Notes: generated from the letters alone by a model not told the origin. A DNA stretch of 64,000 nt from Chitinophaga sp. LS1 (GCF_034274695.1 NZ_CP128362.1:2170001-2234000); one strand, 5' to 3'. Numbered from the stretch's first letter, positions 36,119 through 45,572 are shown. Numbers and translations: made by a program.

Positions 36119-37544
36119 CCTGATGGGTTTGGGTAAGTGGTAATATAACTATAAACCTGGCGCCCTTGCCTGCTTCTCCATAAGCTTTGATGTAACCATG
36201 ATGACTGTCTGTGATTTTTTTACAGATAGCCAGGCCAATACCAGTCCCTGAGTATTCGCTCATGCCATGTAACCGCTGAAAAAGCAAAAAGATGCGCTCG
36301 GCATAGGCCGGTTCAAATCCTATACCATTATCTTCAAATGAAAGGCGGCAGAAGGTATCTTCCAGTTGATTTTCTCTTATGGGGACGTCCAGTGCAGCAC
36401 CTTTTAGGAGCTGATAACGGATATTGATTGCCAGTTGCCGCTCTGGGCTGGCGAACTTAATTGCATTTGTCAGAATGTTCTGAATAAGCTGTTGCAAAGA
36501 GGTGGGGTTGCCTTCTATTGCAGGCAGCACTTCTGAATGAATAGTCCCTTTCTTTTCCTGGAGGCTTTCTTCCAGGTCACTGCTTACCTGTTGAAGCAGG
36601 GTATTCAGGTCTGTTTTTACAATATTCTCAGGGGTAATGCGGCCTGCTCTTGAAAAAAGCAGCAGGTCATTGATCAATACCCGCATCCGGGCCACAGCGC
36701 CTCCCATTCGTTCCAATAGCTCATTGGCTTCAGTGGGGAGTTGAGAGCCGTATTTCATTTGCAACCGGTCGCTGAAGGTAGAGATCTTGCGCAAAGGTTC
36801 CTGCAGGTCATGACTGGCTACATAGGCGAATTGTTCCAGTTCTTCGTTGGATTTATTTAACAGACTGATGTTTTGTTGCAGGTCCCGCTGGTAAGATTTT
36901 AATCTTGATTCAATGTGTAATTGCAAGCGATATTCCCGTGTAAGGGTCAAATAGGAATAGATACCTATGAAGATGGCAATGAGTGAAGAAATAAATATAG
37001 CAGGCACCCATATCATAGAATAGAATCGCTGCATCTCTGATTTTTCGGGCAGGTGTTGTTCTTCGATCTTCATCATATCCTGTACTTTCCGGTCTATCTT
37101 ATCCATTGATTTTTCACCTTCCTGTACAGAGGAAGTGTCTTTCCGGAAAGAACGCCATTTGGTTTCGCCGGCGGCGAGTTGTTTGTATTTATTATCCAGG
37201 AGTTGTTTCAGGGTATCAAGGTGTAGCTGTTGTTGCGGCGAACCTTTTGTCACCTGGCGCAGATGCAGGTATTCTTCTTCAATCTTGATGCTACGTTCCT
37301 GCATACTGGGACGCAGGAAGGCAGTGTCCCTGGTGATGCTAAAACCGCGGATTGCAGCTTCCGCATCTTTTACCTGCTTGGTGATTACTTCCAGCCTTTT
37401 GGATACTTCAATGGTGTGGTTCATCCATCTAGCATTATCAAGCAGGTTCTTAGTAACAATATAAGAGCAAACAGAAGCAATGATCATTACAGTAGCAGCT
37501 ATAAAAAATCCTGCTCGTAGCTTTTTCTGAACCGGGATATGCAT
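36105..37544 (-). CDS. CHASE3-domain sensor histidine kinase
   Basis: 479 residues. N-terminal helix (about 10-30), periplasmic CHASE3 domain (about 35-175, with the VKDAEAAIRGFSITRDTAFL stretch), second helix (about 178-200), coiled coil, HisKA with ASHDLQEPLRKISTFSDRL and HATPase domain (LIQNILTNAIKFA, FEDNGIGFE, GTGIGLAICKK). It is the first gene of a three-gene signalling operon on the minus strand. The ligand of CHASE3 domains is unknown. Confidence 0.9.
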   Translation of the reverse strand: MHIPVQKKLRAGFFIAATVMIIASVCSYIVTKNLLDNARWMNHTIEVSKRLEVITKQVKDAEAAIRGFSITRDTAFLRPSMQERSIKIEEEYLHLRQVTKGSPQQQLHLDTLKQLLDNKYKQLAAGETKWRSFRKDTSSVQEGEKSMDKIDRKVQDMMKIEEQHLPEKSEMQRFYSMIWVPAIFISSLIAIFIGIYSYLTLTREYRLQLHIESRLKSYQRDLQQNISLLNKSNEELEQFAYVASHDLQEPLRKISTFSDRLQMKYGSQLPTEANELLERMGGAVARMRVLINDLLLFSRAGRITPENIVKTDLNTLLQQVSSDLEESLQEKKGTIHSEVLPAIEGNPTSLQQLIQNILTNAIKFASPERQLAINIRYQLLKGAALDVPIRENQLEDTFCRLSFEDNGIGFEPAYAERIFLLFQRLHGMSEYSGTGIGLAICKKITDSHHGYIKAYGEAGKGARFIVILPLTQTHQDEQY

Positions 37545-37615
37545 AGTAGTTTATTCGACAGCATTCGAATGTACTAAAAAGTTCCGGGTTACGAAGCGGA
37601 AACAAATTCTACAAT

Positions 37616-37687
37616 ATGAAATCACTTGTCTACACCATGTGCAGCCGTGGCTGCTGTATGAAAAAATATAGCTGTGAACGTTGGTGA
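37616..37687 (+). CDS. Possible Cys-rich micropeptide, 23 residues
   Basis: An ATG-to-TGA frame with four Cys (CSRGCC then C five residues on) and basic residues, in the 260-base gap between two genes. The DNA contains a GCAGCC/GGCTGC hairpin at the CC codons. No Shine-Dalgarno site or promoter is evident; it may be chance. Confidence 0.15.
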   Translation: MKSLVYTMCSRGCCMKKYSCERW

Positions 37688-37804
37688 TATGCCTATGAAA
37701 CTATTTGTGGTGAAGGATTATGGGTAAATCAGTATTGAGTTTTATGCATCAAAATCTGGCACCGGGAATGAACTTTGTTTTTATTTCTGTAAAAACTGAT
37801 CATC

Positions 37805-38014
37805 ATGATACACGATACAATATTCGCAGGTGATCTGCCTCCTGGAGGCGTACCTGAAAAACAACCCATACAAACACCTCCAACGAACCCAAACCCCGCT
37901 CCTGGTCCGGAGATCACACCTCCGCCATCACCCCAGGGGCCAGAAAGAAATCCGGTTCCGAACGAGGTGCCTGATCATGACACACATCGTACTCCACCTA
38001 ATCCTAAAGCATAA
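37805..38014 (+). CDS. Proline-rich hypothetical protein
   Basis: 69 residues, about 30 percent Pro, with Asn, Glu and Thr, and no hydrophobic segment: probably disordered. It precedes the YciF-like gene by 14 bases and shares its strand, so it is likely part of the same stress-related transcript. A frame shifted by one base is also open but shows no protein-like features. Family not recognised. Confidence 0.55.
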   Translation: MIHDTIFAGDLPPGGVPEKQPIQTPPTNPNPAPGPEITPPPSPQGPERNPVPNEVPDHDTHRTPPNPKA

Positions 38015-38028
38015 AACTCTAAAAAGTT

Positions 38029-38568
38029 ATGGCAACGACTACCAAAAAAAAGGCAGCATCAAAAAGCGCCATGCCTGAATCAAAATTCCATAAGCTCTTC
38101 ATGGATGAGCTGAAAGATATTTATTGGGCTGAAAAAAATCTTGTAAAGGCACTGGGCAAAATGGCTAAAGCAGCCACTTCCCAGGAACTGATCAATGCTA
38201 TTATTGATCACCAGGAGCAAACTAAAGGACATGTCGAAAGACTGGAACAGGTATTCGAAATGCTCGGACAAGCACCAAGAGCCAAGAAATGCGAAGCCAT
38301 GGAAGGCCTGATCGCAGAAGGTCAGGAAGTAGTAGAAGATACAGAAGAAGATACAGCAGTAAGAGATGCAGGTATCATCATCTGTTCCCAGAAAATTGAA
38401 CACTACGAAATCTCAGCTTATGGTAGCCTGCGTACACTCGCACATATCATGGGACATGATGATGTAGCATCTGTGCTGGAGCAGACACTGGGCGAAGAAA
38501 AAGAAGCAGACAGTCTGCTCACACAAATAGCAGAATCTTCTATCAATGAAGAAGCTGCAGCAGAATAG
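38029..38568 (+). CDS. Ferritin-like YciE/YciF (DUF892) family protein
   Basis: 179 residues. After a Lys/Ala-rich start, residues 20-165 form the four-helix bundle: KLFMDELKDIYWAEKNLVKAL, INAIIDHQEQTKGHVERLEQVFEM, CSQKIEHYEISAYGSLRTLAH and ASVLEQTLGEEKEADSLLTQIA, with regularly placed Glu/His that can bind a diiron site. Members are general-stress proteins in enterobacteria; their reaction is not established. Neighbours are topoisomerase IB and Ku, also stress or repair genes. Confidence 0.88.
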   Translation: MATTTKKKAASKSAMPESKFHKLFMDELKDIYWAEKNLVKALGKMAKAATSQELINAIIDHQEQTKGHVERLEQVFEMLGQAPRAKKCEAMEGLIAEGQEVVEDTEEDTAVRDAGIIICSQKIEHYEISAYGSLRTLAHIMGHDDVASVLEQTLGEEKEADSLLTQIAESSINEEAAAE

Positions 38569-38596
38569 TTTTTCTTACTAATCATTGAAAACCCTC

Positions 38597-38632
38597 AGGC
38601 TCCTGCATTGTAAAATGTATGGAGCCTTTTTA
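38597..38632 (+). terminator. Intrinsic terminator after the YciF-like gene
   Basis: GGCTCC-TGCATT / AATGTA-GGAGCC stem with a TTTTT tail. Confidence 0.8.
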
Positions 38633-38644
38633 AAAGGTTAAATT

Positions 38645-39694
38645 ATGGATGTAGTAGCAGAAGCAATGGCTACCGCAAAAGCAGTGAAATTGAGATATGT
38701 AAGATCTGGTACCGCCGGTTATTCCCGTGTAAAAACAAGAAGTGGTTTTTACTACCAGGATCAGTATGGTGCGAAAATTACTGATGATGATATATTGCAT
38801 CGCATCAGGGGATTAGTAATTCCACCCGCCTGGCAGGAAGTATGGATCTCTCCTTATCCGAATGGTCACTTGCAGGCTACTGGCATCGATGCCATGGGCA
38901 GAAGACAATACCGCTATCATTCTACCTGGGCTAAGGTGCGCAACGAAACCAAGTACGACCGCCTGCTACATTTTGGGGAGAAACTACCGCAATTGCGCCA
39001 CCATATGGATGAGGCACTGAAAAAGAAAACACTCGACAAGGGAAAAGTGATCGCCATTGCCCTCAGTGTTATGCAGGAAACACTGATCCGTGTAGGCAAT
39101 GTAGCTTATGAAAAATTGTATGGCTCCTATGGCCTGACCACATTGCGTGATCAACATGTGAAAATAAGTGGCGGAACGGCTTTCTTCAAGTTTAAAGGCA
39201 AAAAAGGTGTAATGCATCAGATCACACTTAAGCATCGCCAACTTGCCAGATTGCTGCAGAAAGTAAGAGATATTCCCGGCCAGGAATTGTTTCAATACTA
39301 TGAAGCAGGAGAACATAAATCCCTCGACTCCGGCGATATTAACGAATACCTGAAGCTCTGGACAGGAGAAGACTTTACCTGCAAGGATTTTCGTACCTGG
39401 TCAGGTACCCTGCATGCATTAAACCTCCTGGCAGATCTGACGCCTTTTGAGTCGCAACATGAGTGCAAACAAAACCTGGTGAGTATTATCGATAGTGTAG
39501 CGGGAAAACTGGGGAATACCAGGGCCGTGTGTAAGAAATATTACATCCATCCACGTCTTGCAGAAGCTTATGAACAATGTAAGCTTCGTCCGTATCTGGA
39601 TGCCTTGAAAGCCGGCCGGGAAAAGGTTCCTAAAGATGGGTTACACAATGATGAGAGAGTGCTGTTGAAATTTATGAAAGACGGACGATCGTAA
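38645..39694 (+). CDS. DNA topoisomerase IB
   Basis: 349 residues, the size of the compact poxvirus-like bacterial enzymes. N-terminal DNA-clamp region (RYVRSGTAGYSRVKTRSGF, IPPAWQEVWISPYPNGHLQATG) and a C-terminal catalytic domain with Arg in QETLIRVGN, the Lys loop FKGKKG, DFRTWSGT and the nucleophilic Tyr in CKKYYIHP. It relaxes positive and negative supercoils via a 3'-phosphotyrosyl link. It follows the YciF-like gene after a terminator. Confidence 0.93.
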   Translation: MDVVAEAMATAKAVKLRYVRSGTAGYSRVKTRSGFYYQDQYGAKITDDDILHRIRGLVIPPAWQEVWISPYPNGHLQATGIDAMGRRQYRYHSTWAKVRNETKYDRLLHFGEKLPQLRHHMDEALKKKTLDKGKVIAIALSVMQETLIRVGNVAYEKLYGSYGLTTLRDQHVKISGGTAFFKFKGKKGVMHQITLKHRQLARLLQKVRDIPGQELFQYYEAGEHKSLDSGDINEYLKLWTGEDFTCKDFRTWSGTLHALNLLADLTPFESQHECKQNLVSIIDSVAGKLGNTRAVCKKYYIHPRLAEAYEQCKLRPYLDALKAGREKVPKDGLHNDERVLLKFMKDGRS

Positions 39695-39708
39695 ATAACA
39701 ATCGTCCG
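39682..39708. terminator. Hairpin at the end of topoisomerase IB
   Basis: CGGACGAT / ATCGTCCG with an 11-base loop that contains the TAA stop. T-runs are weak on both strands; it may end both convergent transcripts. Confidence 0.45.
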
Positions 39709-39737
39709 CCAGTCAATAAGTTTTAGTAGTTATTAAT

Positions 39738-40067
39738 TTAAGCAAAGATCATTTGATCTTCTCTGTCCTCTACCGGTATTTTCTGGATAAATTCATCAAA
39801 CCCTGATTCTTCGTGCGTACTATAAGCCCCATAAGCATCCAGAACATACCCAATTTCTCCTTCCTTGTCTTCTATGAGATACAATACCGACATATCACCG
39901 GGATCTGACTCCCCTTCAAATCGGTAGGTTTTTATGATCTTCAACTCATCAGGGTTGTAGATCTTTTGTTTTTCTTTATTCTGCAAGCGGCCATGGTCAC
40001 TCATTACCAACTCATGATCCAGACCCTTAGTGTGCAATTTTTCTAACACTCTGGTAAGTGTTGTCAT
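39738..40067 (-). CDS. Small conserved Bacteroidota protein
   Basis: 109 residues from ATG 40067, preceded by CAGGTGAA; the frame extends eight codons further up but that start lacks a ribosome site. It begins TTLTRVLEKLHTKGLDHEL and contains IYNPDELKIIKTYRFEGESDP, YLIEDKEGEIGYVLDAYG. Short proteins with this KTYRFEGESDPxD and DAYG pattern are common in Bacteroidota, sometimes mislabelled as phosphoribosylpyrophosphate synthetase. Function unknown. It is divergent from ku with about 100 bases between. Confidence 0.75.
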   Translation of the reverse strand: MTTLTRVLEKLHTKGLDHELVMSDHGRLQNKEKQKIYNPDELKIIKTYRFEGESDPGDMSVLYLIEDKEGEIGYVLDAYGAYSTHEESGFDEFIQKIPVEDREDQMIFA

Positions 40068-40170
40068 TTCACCTGGCTTTTCCATAAACAAAGGTTTTTA
40101 TAGATTAAAAATCCAAAAGCCGTGCCATGGCATATCCTTTGGATGCCAATACAAGTATAAATCAATTATT

Positions 40171-40944
40171 ATGAGAGCAATATGGTCAGGAACTATCGGC
40201 TTCGGGCTGGTCAATATTCCGGTGAAACTGTACAGCGCAGTCAAAGACAGCAGGCTCGACCTTGATATGCTTGACAAGCGTGATCAGGCACACATAAAAT
40301 TTCACCGGGTAAATGAAGACACAGGTAAAGAAGTACCATGGGACAAAATAGTAAAAGGATACCTGTACAATGATGAATACATTATACTGGAAGATGAAGA
40401 TTTCGAGGCGGCAAGTCCTGAAAAAACAAAGATGATCACCATTGAATCTTTTGTAGAGGAAACTGAGATTGATGATATTTATTTCGAGACACCCTACTTT
40501 ATAGAACCGGAAAAATCAGGTACGAAAGCATATGCATTATTGCTGAAAACGCTGGAACAAACAGGAAAAGCCGGTATCGGCAGATTTGTGTTGCGCACCA
40601 GTGAGCATATTGTAGTGATCCGCCCACGGGATAATTATTTACTATTGCATCAACTCCGTTTCCAGGAAGAAATTCGCACACCTGAGGAGCTGACATTACC
40701 TGCTACCAGGATTCAGAAGAAAGAGCTGGATATGGCTGTAAAGCTGGTTGAAAGTTATACGACAGAATTTGACATCAGTCAGTTCAAAGACGAATACCAT
40801 GCAGAGCTGCTGAAAATTATCAAACAAAAAGCGAGTGGTAAGAAGCGTGCGGTGAAGAAAATGAAAGTGGTGCATACAAAGAGTACAGACCTGTTTAGTC
40901 AGCTGAAAGCCAGTCTGGGTAGTGGAGGTAAGCGGGCATCATGA
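40171..40944 (+). CDS. ku: Ku protein (non-homologous end joining)
   Basis: 257 residues from ATG 40171, where MRAIWSGTIGFGLVNIPVKLYSAV gives the invariant N terminus. The Ku beta-barrel core continues through HIKFHRVNEDTGKEV, KGYLYNDEYIILEDEDFEAA, YALLLKTLEQTGKAGIGRFVLRTSEH and ends in a Lys-rich tail. The homodimer binds DNA ends and recruits LigD. No LigD gene lies within the window. Confidence 0.93.
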   Translation: MRAIWSGTIGFGLVNIPVKLYSAVKDSRLDLDMLDKRDQAHIKFHRVNEDTGKEVPWDKIVKGYLYNDEYIILEDEDFEAASPEKTKMITIESFVEETEIDDIYFETPYFIEPEKSGTKAYALLLKTLEQTGKAGIGRFVLRTSEHIVVIRPRDNYLLLHQLRFQEEIRTPEELTLPATRIQKKELDMAVKLVESYTTEFDISQFKDEYHAELLKIIKQKASGKKRAVKKMKVVHTKSTDLFSQLKASLGSGGKRAS

Positions 40945-40951
40945 TGATTGA

Positions 40952-42145
40952 TTACAGTAACCAACCCAGTACCAGACAGGCAAGTACGATAAATGGAGAG
41001 GGGAGACGTGAGAATGCCAATATTGCCAGTGTGCTCAGGGCGATCGCAATATTGTACCATGTGTGCGGTATGGCCATAAATAACATGAAGGTCGCAGCCC
41101 ACATGATACCTACCACAGCGGCATTGATACCTTCCAATGCACGATAGATGACTACATATTTCTTCAGATTGGTCCAGATTGGAAAGAAGAATAAAACCAG
41201 CAGCAAGCTGGGTAAAAAGATAGCGATTGGCGCCAGCATACATCCCAGCAACTGATACCCCGGTCCCAGGTTGCGCATTACCATTCCCCCCACATAAGCA
41301 GTGATAGAGAATGTAGGTCCTGGCAAGGCCCGCATAATACCTGCACCTGTCAGTAACTCCTCAGCACTCATAAATGCCGATTTTGCACGGGTTACATATT
41401 GTTCCAGCATCATTGCAATCAATATATCGCCACCACCAAATACAAGGCTGCCGAAACGATAAAAGTTTTCAAACAGGTTGAACGGACGACGGGTAATCCA
41501 GTTGTGCGTACGGGCCACTTCAGAGAATAGACCTGCGAGTATAAAGAGAGTGGCAAACAACCAGATATTGGTCCATTGGATTTTTTTAGGCTGGTCAGGA
41601 ATATCAGGAATACGCTTGTTACTGAAGTTAGAGACAATACCACCAAGGATGATCAGTGCGGGGAATGTCCATGGAGACTTCAGGTAGATGGCCGTGAGTA
41701 AGGCTACCACCATGATGATGAAAGTAGCCAGGTTACGGATACTGATACTGAAAGCCCGGAAACTGCCATAAATGAGGAAGCCTACCGCCATGGGTTGTAC
41801 ATACTTAAAAATGTCTGTATGCAGGGCTTTCTGATCAAAGTATTGTAAGAGGAAACTAAGAGATCCCATCAGGAAACAGGCTGGTGCAATCCATATGAGC
41901 AGGGTGACGACTGCCAGTGGTACCCCTCCACGTTTGTAGCCGATGAGGGTGAGGGTCTGGGAAGAAGAAGCTCCGGGGAGCAGCTGACAGAACGCATTAT
42001 ATTCCATCAACTCCTGCTCTGTCACATCTTTTCTTTGCTGCACGAATGTCTTCAACATCATAGCCAGGTGACCTTGCGGGCCACCATAGGCTGTTAAACT
42101 GTGTAAAAAAACAGCCCGCAGGAACGGAATATGACGAAGAAACAC
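40952..42145 (-). CDS. chrA: Chromate transporter
   Basis: 397 residues, the long-chain form with two CHR domains. First domain: [18 protein letters not shown] and [20 protein letters not shown]; second domain: [22 protein letters not shown] and [20 protein letters not shown]. About ten to twelve membrane helices. It is expected to export chromate, driven by the membrane potential. The ChrA 3' end lies eight bases from the convergent ku stop. Confidence 0.9.
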   Translation of the reverse strand: MFLRHIPFLRAVFLHSLTAYGGPQGHLAMMLKTFVQQRKDVTEQELMEYNAFCQLLPGASSSQTLTLIGYKRGGVPLAVVTLLIWIAPACFLMGSLSFLLQYFDQKALHTDIFKYVQPMAVGFLIYGSFRAFSISIRNLATFIIMVVALLTAIYLKSPWTFPALIILGGIVSNFSNKRIPDIPDQPKKIQWTNIWLFATLFILAGLFSEVARTHNWITRRPFNLFENFYRFGSLVFGGGDILIAMMLEQYVTRAKSAFMSAEELLTGAGIMRALPGPTFSITAYVGGMVMRNLGPGYQLLGCMLAPIAIFLPSLLLVLFFFPIWTNLKKYVVIYRALEGINAAVVGIMWAATFMLFMAIPHTWYNIAIALSTLAILAFSRLPSPFIVLACLVLGWLL

Positions 42146-42249
42146 TATGCGGGAAATTACGGCTGCCCGAATTTCATTAAAATATTGAAGATATCAAACA
42201 TTTATGCGACAAAAGGTTGATTTTGTGGGTTAACTATGATAATTATCAT

Positions 42250-42284
42250 AAATAAAGCCGGCCAGAGGTGGTCGGCTTATTTAA
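42250..42284 (-). terminator. Terminator of the oxygenase gene
   Basis: AAGCCG-CCA / TGG-CGGCTT stem with one mismatch; TTTATTTATG follows on the minus strand. Confidence 0.65.
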
Positions 42285-42292
42285 AAAGGGAA

Positions 42293-43249
42293 TTATTTCT
42301 TCAATCCTATTTCTCTCAATCGTTCATCCAGGTACTCACCGGCGGTAATTGGTTCATACTCCCTGGGATGCGCTGCATCTATTGTGCTTTCAAGACAATT
42401 CAGCGGCATCTCTGACTTAGGATGCAGGAAGAATGGAATAGAGAACCTGCTGGTACCCCACAATTCACGAGGTGGATTTACTACGCGGTGTGTAGTAGAC
42501 TTTAATTTATTGTTCGTCAATCTTTGCAGCATATCGCCCACATTTACTACGATTTGCTCAGGCAGTGAAGTCACCGGCACCCAGTTATTCTGTTTATCCA
42601 GGATCTGCAGACCATCCGCAGAAGCTCCTACCAGCAGGGTGATCAGGTTGATATCCTCATGCTGTTCTGCGCGGATGGCAGACTTAGGTTCATCTTTAAT
42701 AGGAGGGTAATGGATCGCTCTCAGGATAGAATTACCATTATGAACAAACTGATCGAAGTAATGCTCATCCAGACCCAGGTACAGTGCAATAGCCTGTAAT
42801 AGAGATATACCTGAAGTTTCAAAAGCTTTATAAGCAGCTGTGCAGGTAGGGGTGAAAGCAGGCAATTCCTTAACTGCTACGTTATCCGGATATTCTTTGC
42901 CAATCGGATCACCATCTGTTACAGTTTGTCCAAACTGGAAAAACTCTTTCAGATCAGGCGCGTCAAATCCTTTTGCATGTTCTTTACCAAATGAAGTATA
43001 ACCACGCTGGCCTGCCAGTTCGGGAATTTCGTAACTGCGCTTTACATCAGCTGGTAGTGCGAAGAACTGTTGTACATACTTATACAGGTCTTCAATCAGC
43101 TTGTCGGGAATACCGTGATTTTTTACTGCTACAAATCCTACTTCCTCATAAGCTTTACCCAGCTGCTGCACAAAGGCTGCTTTGCTGGTGTCGTCGCCCT
43201 TTGTAAAGGCGGCGAGGTCTACAACAGGGATGGAATGTGTCGTTGCCAT
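42293..43249 (-). CDS. 2-oxoglutarate-Fe(II) oxygenase (isopenicillin N synthase family)
   Basis: 318 residues. N-terminal DIOX_N region (IPVVDLAAFTKGDD, GFVAVKNHGIP) and a C-terminal 2OG-Fe(II) domain with iron ligands in EQHEDINLITLLV (HxD) and STHRVVNP, and the RFSIPFF Arg-x-Ser that binds 2-oxoglutarate. The layout resembles plant-type and isopenicillin N synthase-like enzymes, which hydroxylate or desaturate small molecules; the substrate is not apparent. It stands alone with its own terminator. Confidence 0.88.
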   Translation of the reverse strand: MATTHSIPVVDLAAFTKGDDTSKAAFVQQLGKAYEEVGFVAVKNHGIPDKLIEDLYKYVQQFFALPADVKRSYEIPELAGQRGYTSFGKEHAKGFDAPDLKEFFQFGQTVTDGDPIGKEYPDNVAVKELPAFTPTCTAAYKAFETSGISLLQAIALYLGLDEHYFDQFVHNGNSILRAIHYPPIKDEPKSAIRAEQHEDINLITLLVGASADGLQILDKQNNWVPVTSLPEQIVVNVGDMLQRLTNNKLKSTTHRVVNPPRELWGTSRFSIPFFLHPKSEMPLNCLESTIDAAHPREYEPITAGEYLDERLREIGLKK

Positions 43250-43287
43250 AGTTAATGCGATTTACATCACTAAGGTATAGAAAATGA

Positions 43288-43794
43288 CTATTTCAGTAAT
43301 GCTTTTTCTTCGTCCGTAATGTCTACCATGGCATAACGGTCTACGCGGTTGATGAGCATTTCGTCCATGATATCTACTACATTTTTATAGTTGGCGTCGT
43401 TGTTGGCTTTGATCAGTACCATCAGTTTATTGTCCCCGGTTCTCTTCATGATCTCTTCTTTCTTTTTGATGATTGCATCCCTGATATCCGCATAGGTAAT
43501 GGTTTTTACGTCTTCGGGATGATACATGCCTTCATAATATTTTACAGTATTGTTGGCGCCAAGCAATACGGTCATAGCATTACTTTCGGCCAGTGGCTGT
43601 GGTTTACCGTCGTCACGGGGCATGATCAGGTCCATGGTTTTTGGTTGCAGGAGGGTAGTGGTCAACATAAAAAAAGTGATCAACAGGAATCCCAGGTCTA
43701 CCATAGGGGTCATATCTACCCGGGTACTCAGTTTCTTAGCGCGCTGGCCACCTCTTTGTTTGCCAGGGTGGGATTGGGTGTTCATTTCAGCCAT
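43288..43794 (-). CDS. ExbD/TolR family protein
   Basis: 168 residues from ATG 43794. A basic cytosolic tail is followed by one membrane helix, VDMTPMVDLGFLLITFFML, with the conserved Asp that carries protons in ExbD/TolR, and a periplasmic domain of about 110 residues. No ExbB or TonB gene is beside it, so it must borrow partners encoded elsewhere. The start was placed at the first ATG just ahead of the basic tail; earlier sequence overlaps the asnS terminator. Confidence 0.85.
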   Translation of the reverse strand: MAEMNTQSHPGKQRGGQRAKKLSTRVDMTPMVDLGFLLITFFMLTTTLLQPKTMDLIMPRDDGKPQPLAESNAMTVLLGANNTVKYYEGMYHPEDVKTITYADIRDAIIKKKEEIMKRTGDNKLMVLIKANNDANYKNVVDIMDEMLINRVDRYAMVDITDEEKALLK

Positions 43795-43837
43795 AACAAA
43801 AGATTTATAATATAGACGCGGGCGTAACAATATTCCA

Positions 43838-43872
43838 TAAAAAAATGGCTCCGGATTTTCACCCGGAGCCAT
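43838..43872 (-). terminator. Terminator of asnS
   Basis: Perfect ten-base stem ATGGCTCCGG / CCGGAGCCAT with an eight-base loop; read on the minus strand it is followed by TTTTTTTATGG. Confidence 0.9.
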
Positions 43873-43896
43873 TTTAAATATTGTGTATATTAAAAA

Positions 43897-45336
43897 TTAA
43901 AACTCTGCACTCTTTGGTGTTCTTGGGAAAGGAATCACGTCCCTGATATTTCCCATACCTGTTACAAACAGTACCAGTCTTTCAAAACCTAAGCCGAAAC
44001 CTGCATGCGGAGCACTACCATAGCGTCTTGTATCCAGGTACCAGCTCATTTCTTCTACTGGCAGTTTCATTTCTTCCATACGTCTTACCAGCTTGTCGTA
44101 GTTTTCTTCACGCTGAGAGCCACCTACGATTTCGCCGATACCCGGGAAGAGAATATCCATTGCTCTAACGGTTTTGCCGTCATCGTTCTGCTTCATGTAG
44201 AAAGCCTTGATAGCCGCAGGATAATCTGTGAGTATCACAGGTTTCTTAAAGTGTTTTTCTACCAGGTAACGTTCGTGCTCACTCTGCAGATCTGCACCCC
44301 ATTCTTCGATCAGGTAGTTGAACTTCTTTGATTTATTTGGCTTACTGTTTTTCAGAATGTCAATTGCTTCTGTGTAAGTGAGACGCTGGAATTCATTGTT
44401 CAGTACAAACTCCAGTTTTTCGATCAGTCCCATTTCACTTCTTTCCTGCTGTGGTTTCTGTTTTTCTTCCTCAGCAAGGCGTGCAGCCAGGAATTCCAGG
44501 TCTTCCCTGTTATTTTCCAGCACATAGCCAATTACGGATTTGATGAAAGCCTCTGCCAGGTTCATGTTGTCTTCCAGGTCATAGAAAGCCATTTCTGGTT
44601 CGATCATCCAGAACTCAGCAAGGTGGCGGGCTGTATTGGAATTCTCTGCACGGAAGGTAGGGCCAAAGGTGTAGATATCACCGAATGCCATTGCTCCCAG
44701 TTCGCCTTCCAGCTGACCAGATACGGTCAGATTGGTCGCTCTGCCAAAGAAGTCTTCTTTATAATCAATGTTACCATCTTCAGTCAGTGGTGGATTTTTA
44801 GGATCCAGGGTACTTACGTGAAACATTTCGCCGGCACCTTCAGCGTCAGATGCAGTGATGATAGGCGTGTGCAGGTATACAAAGCCTTTTTCGTTAAAGA
44901 ATTTGTGGACAGCAAAAGCCAATGCATGACGCAGGCGGAATACAGACCCGAAAGTGTTGGTGCGGAAACGCAGGTGTGCAATTTCACGCAGGTATTCCAG
45001 GCTCGGGCGGTTTTTCAGCTGCAGGGGATATTTCTCACCATCACAGTCACCCAGAATTTCCAGTTCTACAGCTTTGATCTCTACGCGCTGGCCTTTACCC
45101 AGAGATGGAATTACAGTACCTGATACGCTGATGGCAGCACCTGTGGTCAGGCGCTTGATTAGTTCAGCAGAAACAGAATTCTGATCCAATACAATCTGGA
45201 TATTATTATTGGTAGAGCCATCGTTCAAAGCTATAAACTGATTGTTACGGAAAGACCGTATCCAGCCTTTTACCACTACGTTGTAGTCTGTTTTGTCGTC
45301 AAGCAGGATTTGCTTAACCTTCGTTCTTTGGCTCAT
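43897..45336 (-). CDS. asnS: Asparagine--tRNA ligase
   Basis: 479 residues, class II synthetase. N-terminal OB fold ([22 protein letters not shown]) and catalytic core with motif 1 near [19 protein letters not shown], motif 2 [25 protein letters not shown] and motif 3 [29 protein letters not shown]. The insertion with [22 protein letters not shown] is within the normal range for Bacteroidota AsnRS. A -7-like box lies just upstream. Confidence 0.95.
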   Translation of the reverse strand: MSQRTKVKQILLDDKTDYNVVVKGWIRSFRNNQFIALNDGSTNNNIQIVLDQNSVSAELIKRLTTGAAISVSGTVIPSLGKGQRVEIKAVELEILGDCDGEKYPLQLKNRPSLEYLREIAHLRFRTNTFGSVFRLRHALAFAVHKFFNEKGFVYLHTPIITASDAEGAGEMFHVSTLDPKNPPLTEDGNIDYKEDFFGRATNLTVSGQLEGELGAMAFGDIYTFGPTFRAENSNTARHLAEFWMIEPEMAFYDLEDNMNLAEAFIKSVIGYVLENNREDLEFLAARLAEEEKQKPQQERSEMGLIEKLEFVLNNEFQRLTYTEAIDILKNSKPNKSKKFNYLIEEWGADLQSEHERYLVEKHFKKPVILTDYPAAIKAFYMKQNDDGKTVRAMDILFPGIGEIVGGSQREENYDKLVRRMEEMKLPVEEMSWYLDTRRYGSAPHAGFGLGFERLVLFVTGMGNIRDVIPFPRTPKSAEF

Positions 45337-45358
45337 ATTAATGTAAATTTTAGGATTG

Positions 45359-45366
45359 CAAATTTA
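45359..45366 (-). promoter_or_regulatory. Possible -7 box of asnS
   Basis: TAAATTTG on the minus strand, exact match to the Bacteroidota -7 box TAnnTTTG, 23 bases before the start codon. No good -33 element is seen at the right distance. Confidence 0.4.
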
Positions 45367-45430
45367 AGTGATAAGGGTGATTCTGCGCCCTTTTCCAAAT
45401 AAAATGTTAAATGTGGAAAAATACTGTTAT

Positions 45431-45572
45431 CCCCGATTTGGCAGGAAAGTTGCGGGCAATAAGTGGGACCATATCCGAAGACAGGCTGTGGGCCGGTGTT
45501 TTCCTCCCTGAAACTGCTCTCCAAGGGGCCTCAGGGCCGGATTACAGGCATTTTGGAACCTGCTTTTTTTTT
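45431..45572 (+). ncRNA. Candidate structured small RNA upstream of rho
   Basis: A GC-rich block inside an otherwise AT-rich 450-base gap between asnS and rho. GGCAGG (45440-45445) can pair with CCTGCT (45559-45564), closing about 125 bases; inside, CCCTGA (45506-45511) pairs with TCAGGG (45531-45536). Nine consecutive T follow at 45564-45572 on the plus strand, as in an intrinsic terminator. The size and the closing stem recall 6S-like RNAs, but no specific family was recognised. The remaining gap (45573-45787) holds only AT-rich leader sequence of rho. Confidence 0.4.

Noticed and set aside
40030..40170. 47 extra N-terminal residues for Ku
   Set aside because: Ku proteins begin with the MRAIWSG motif; the upstream frame is opposite another gene's start region.
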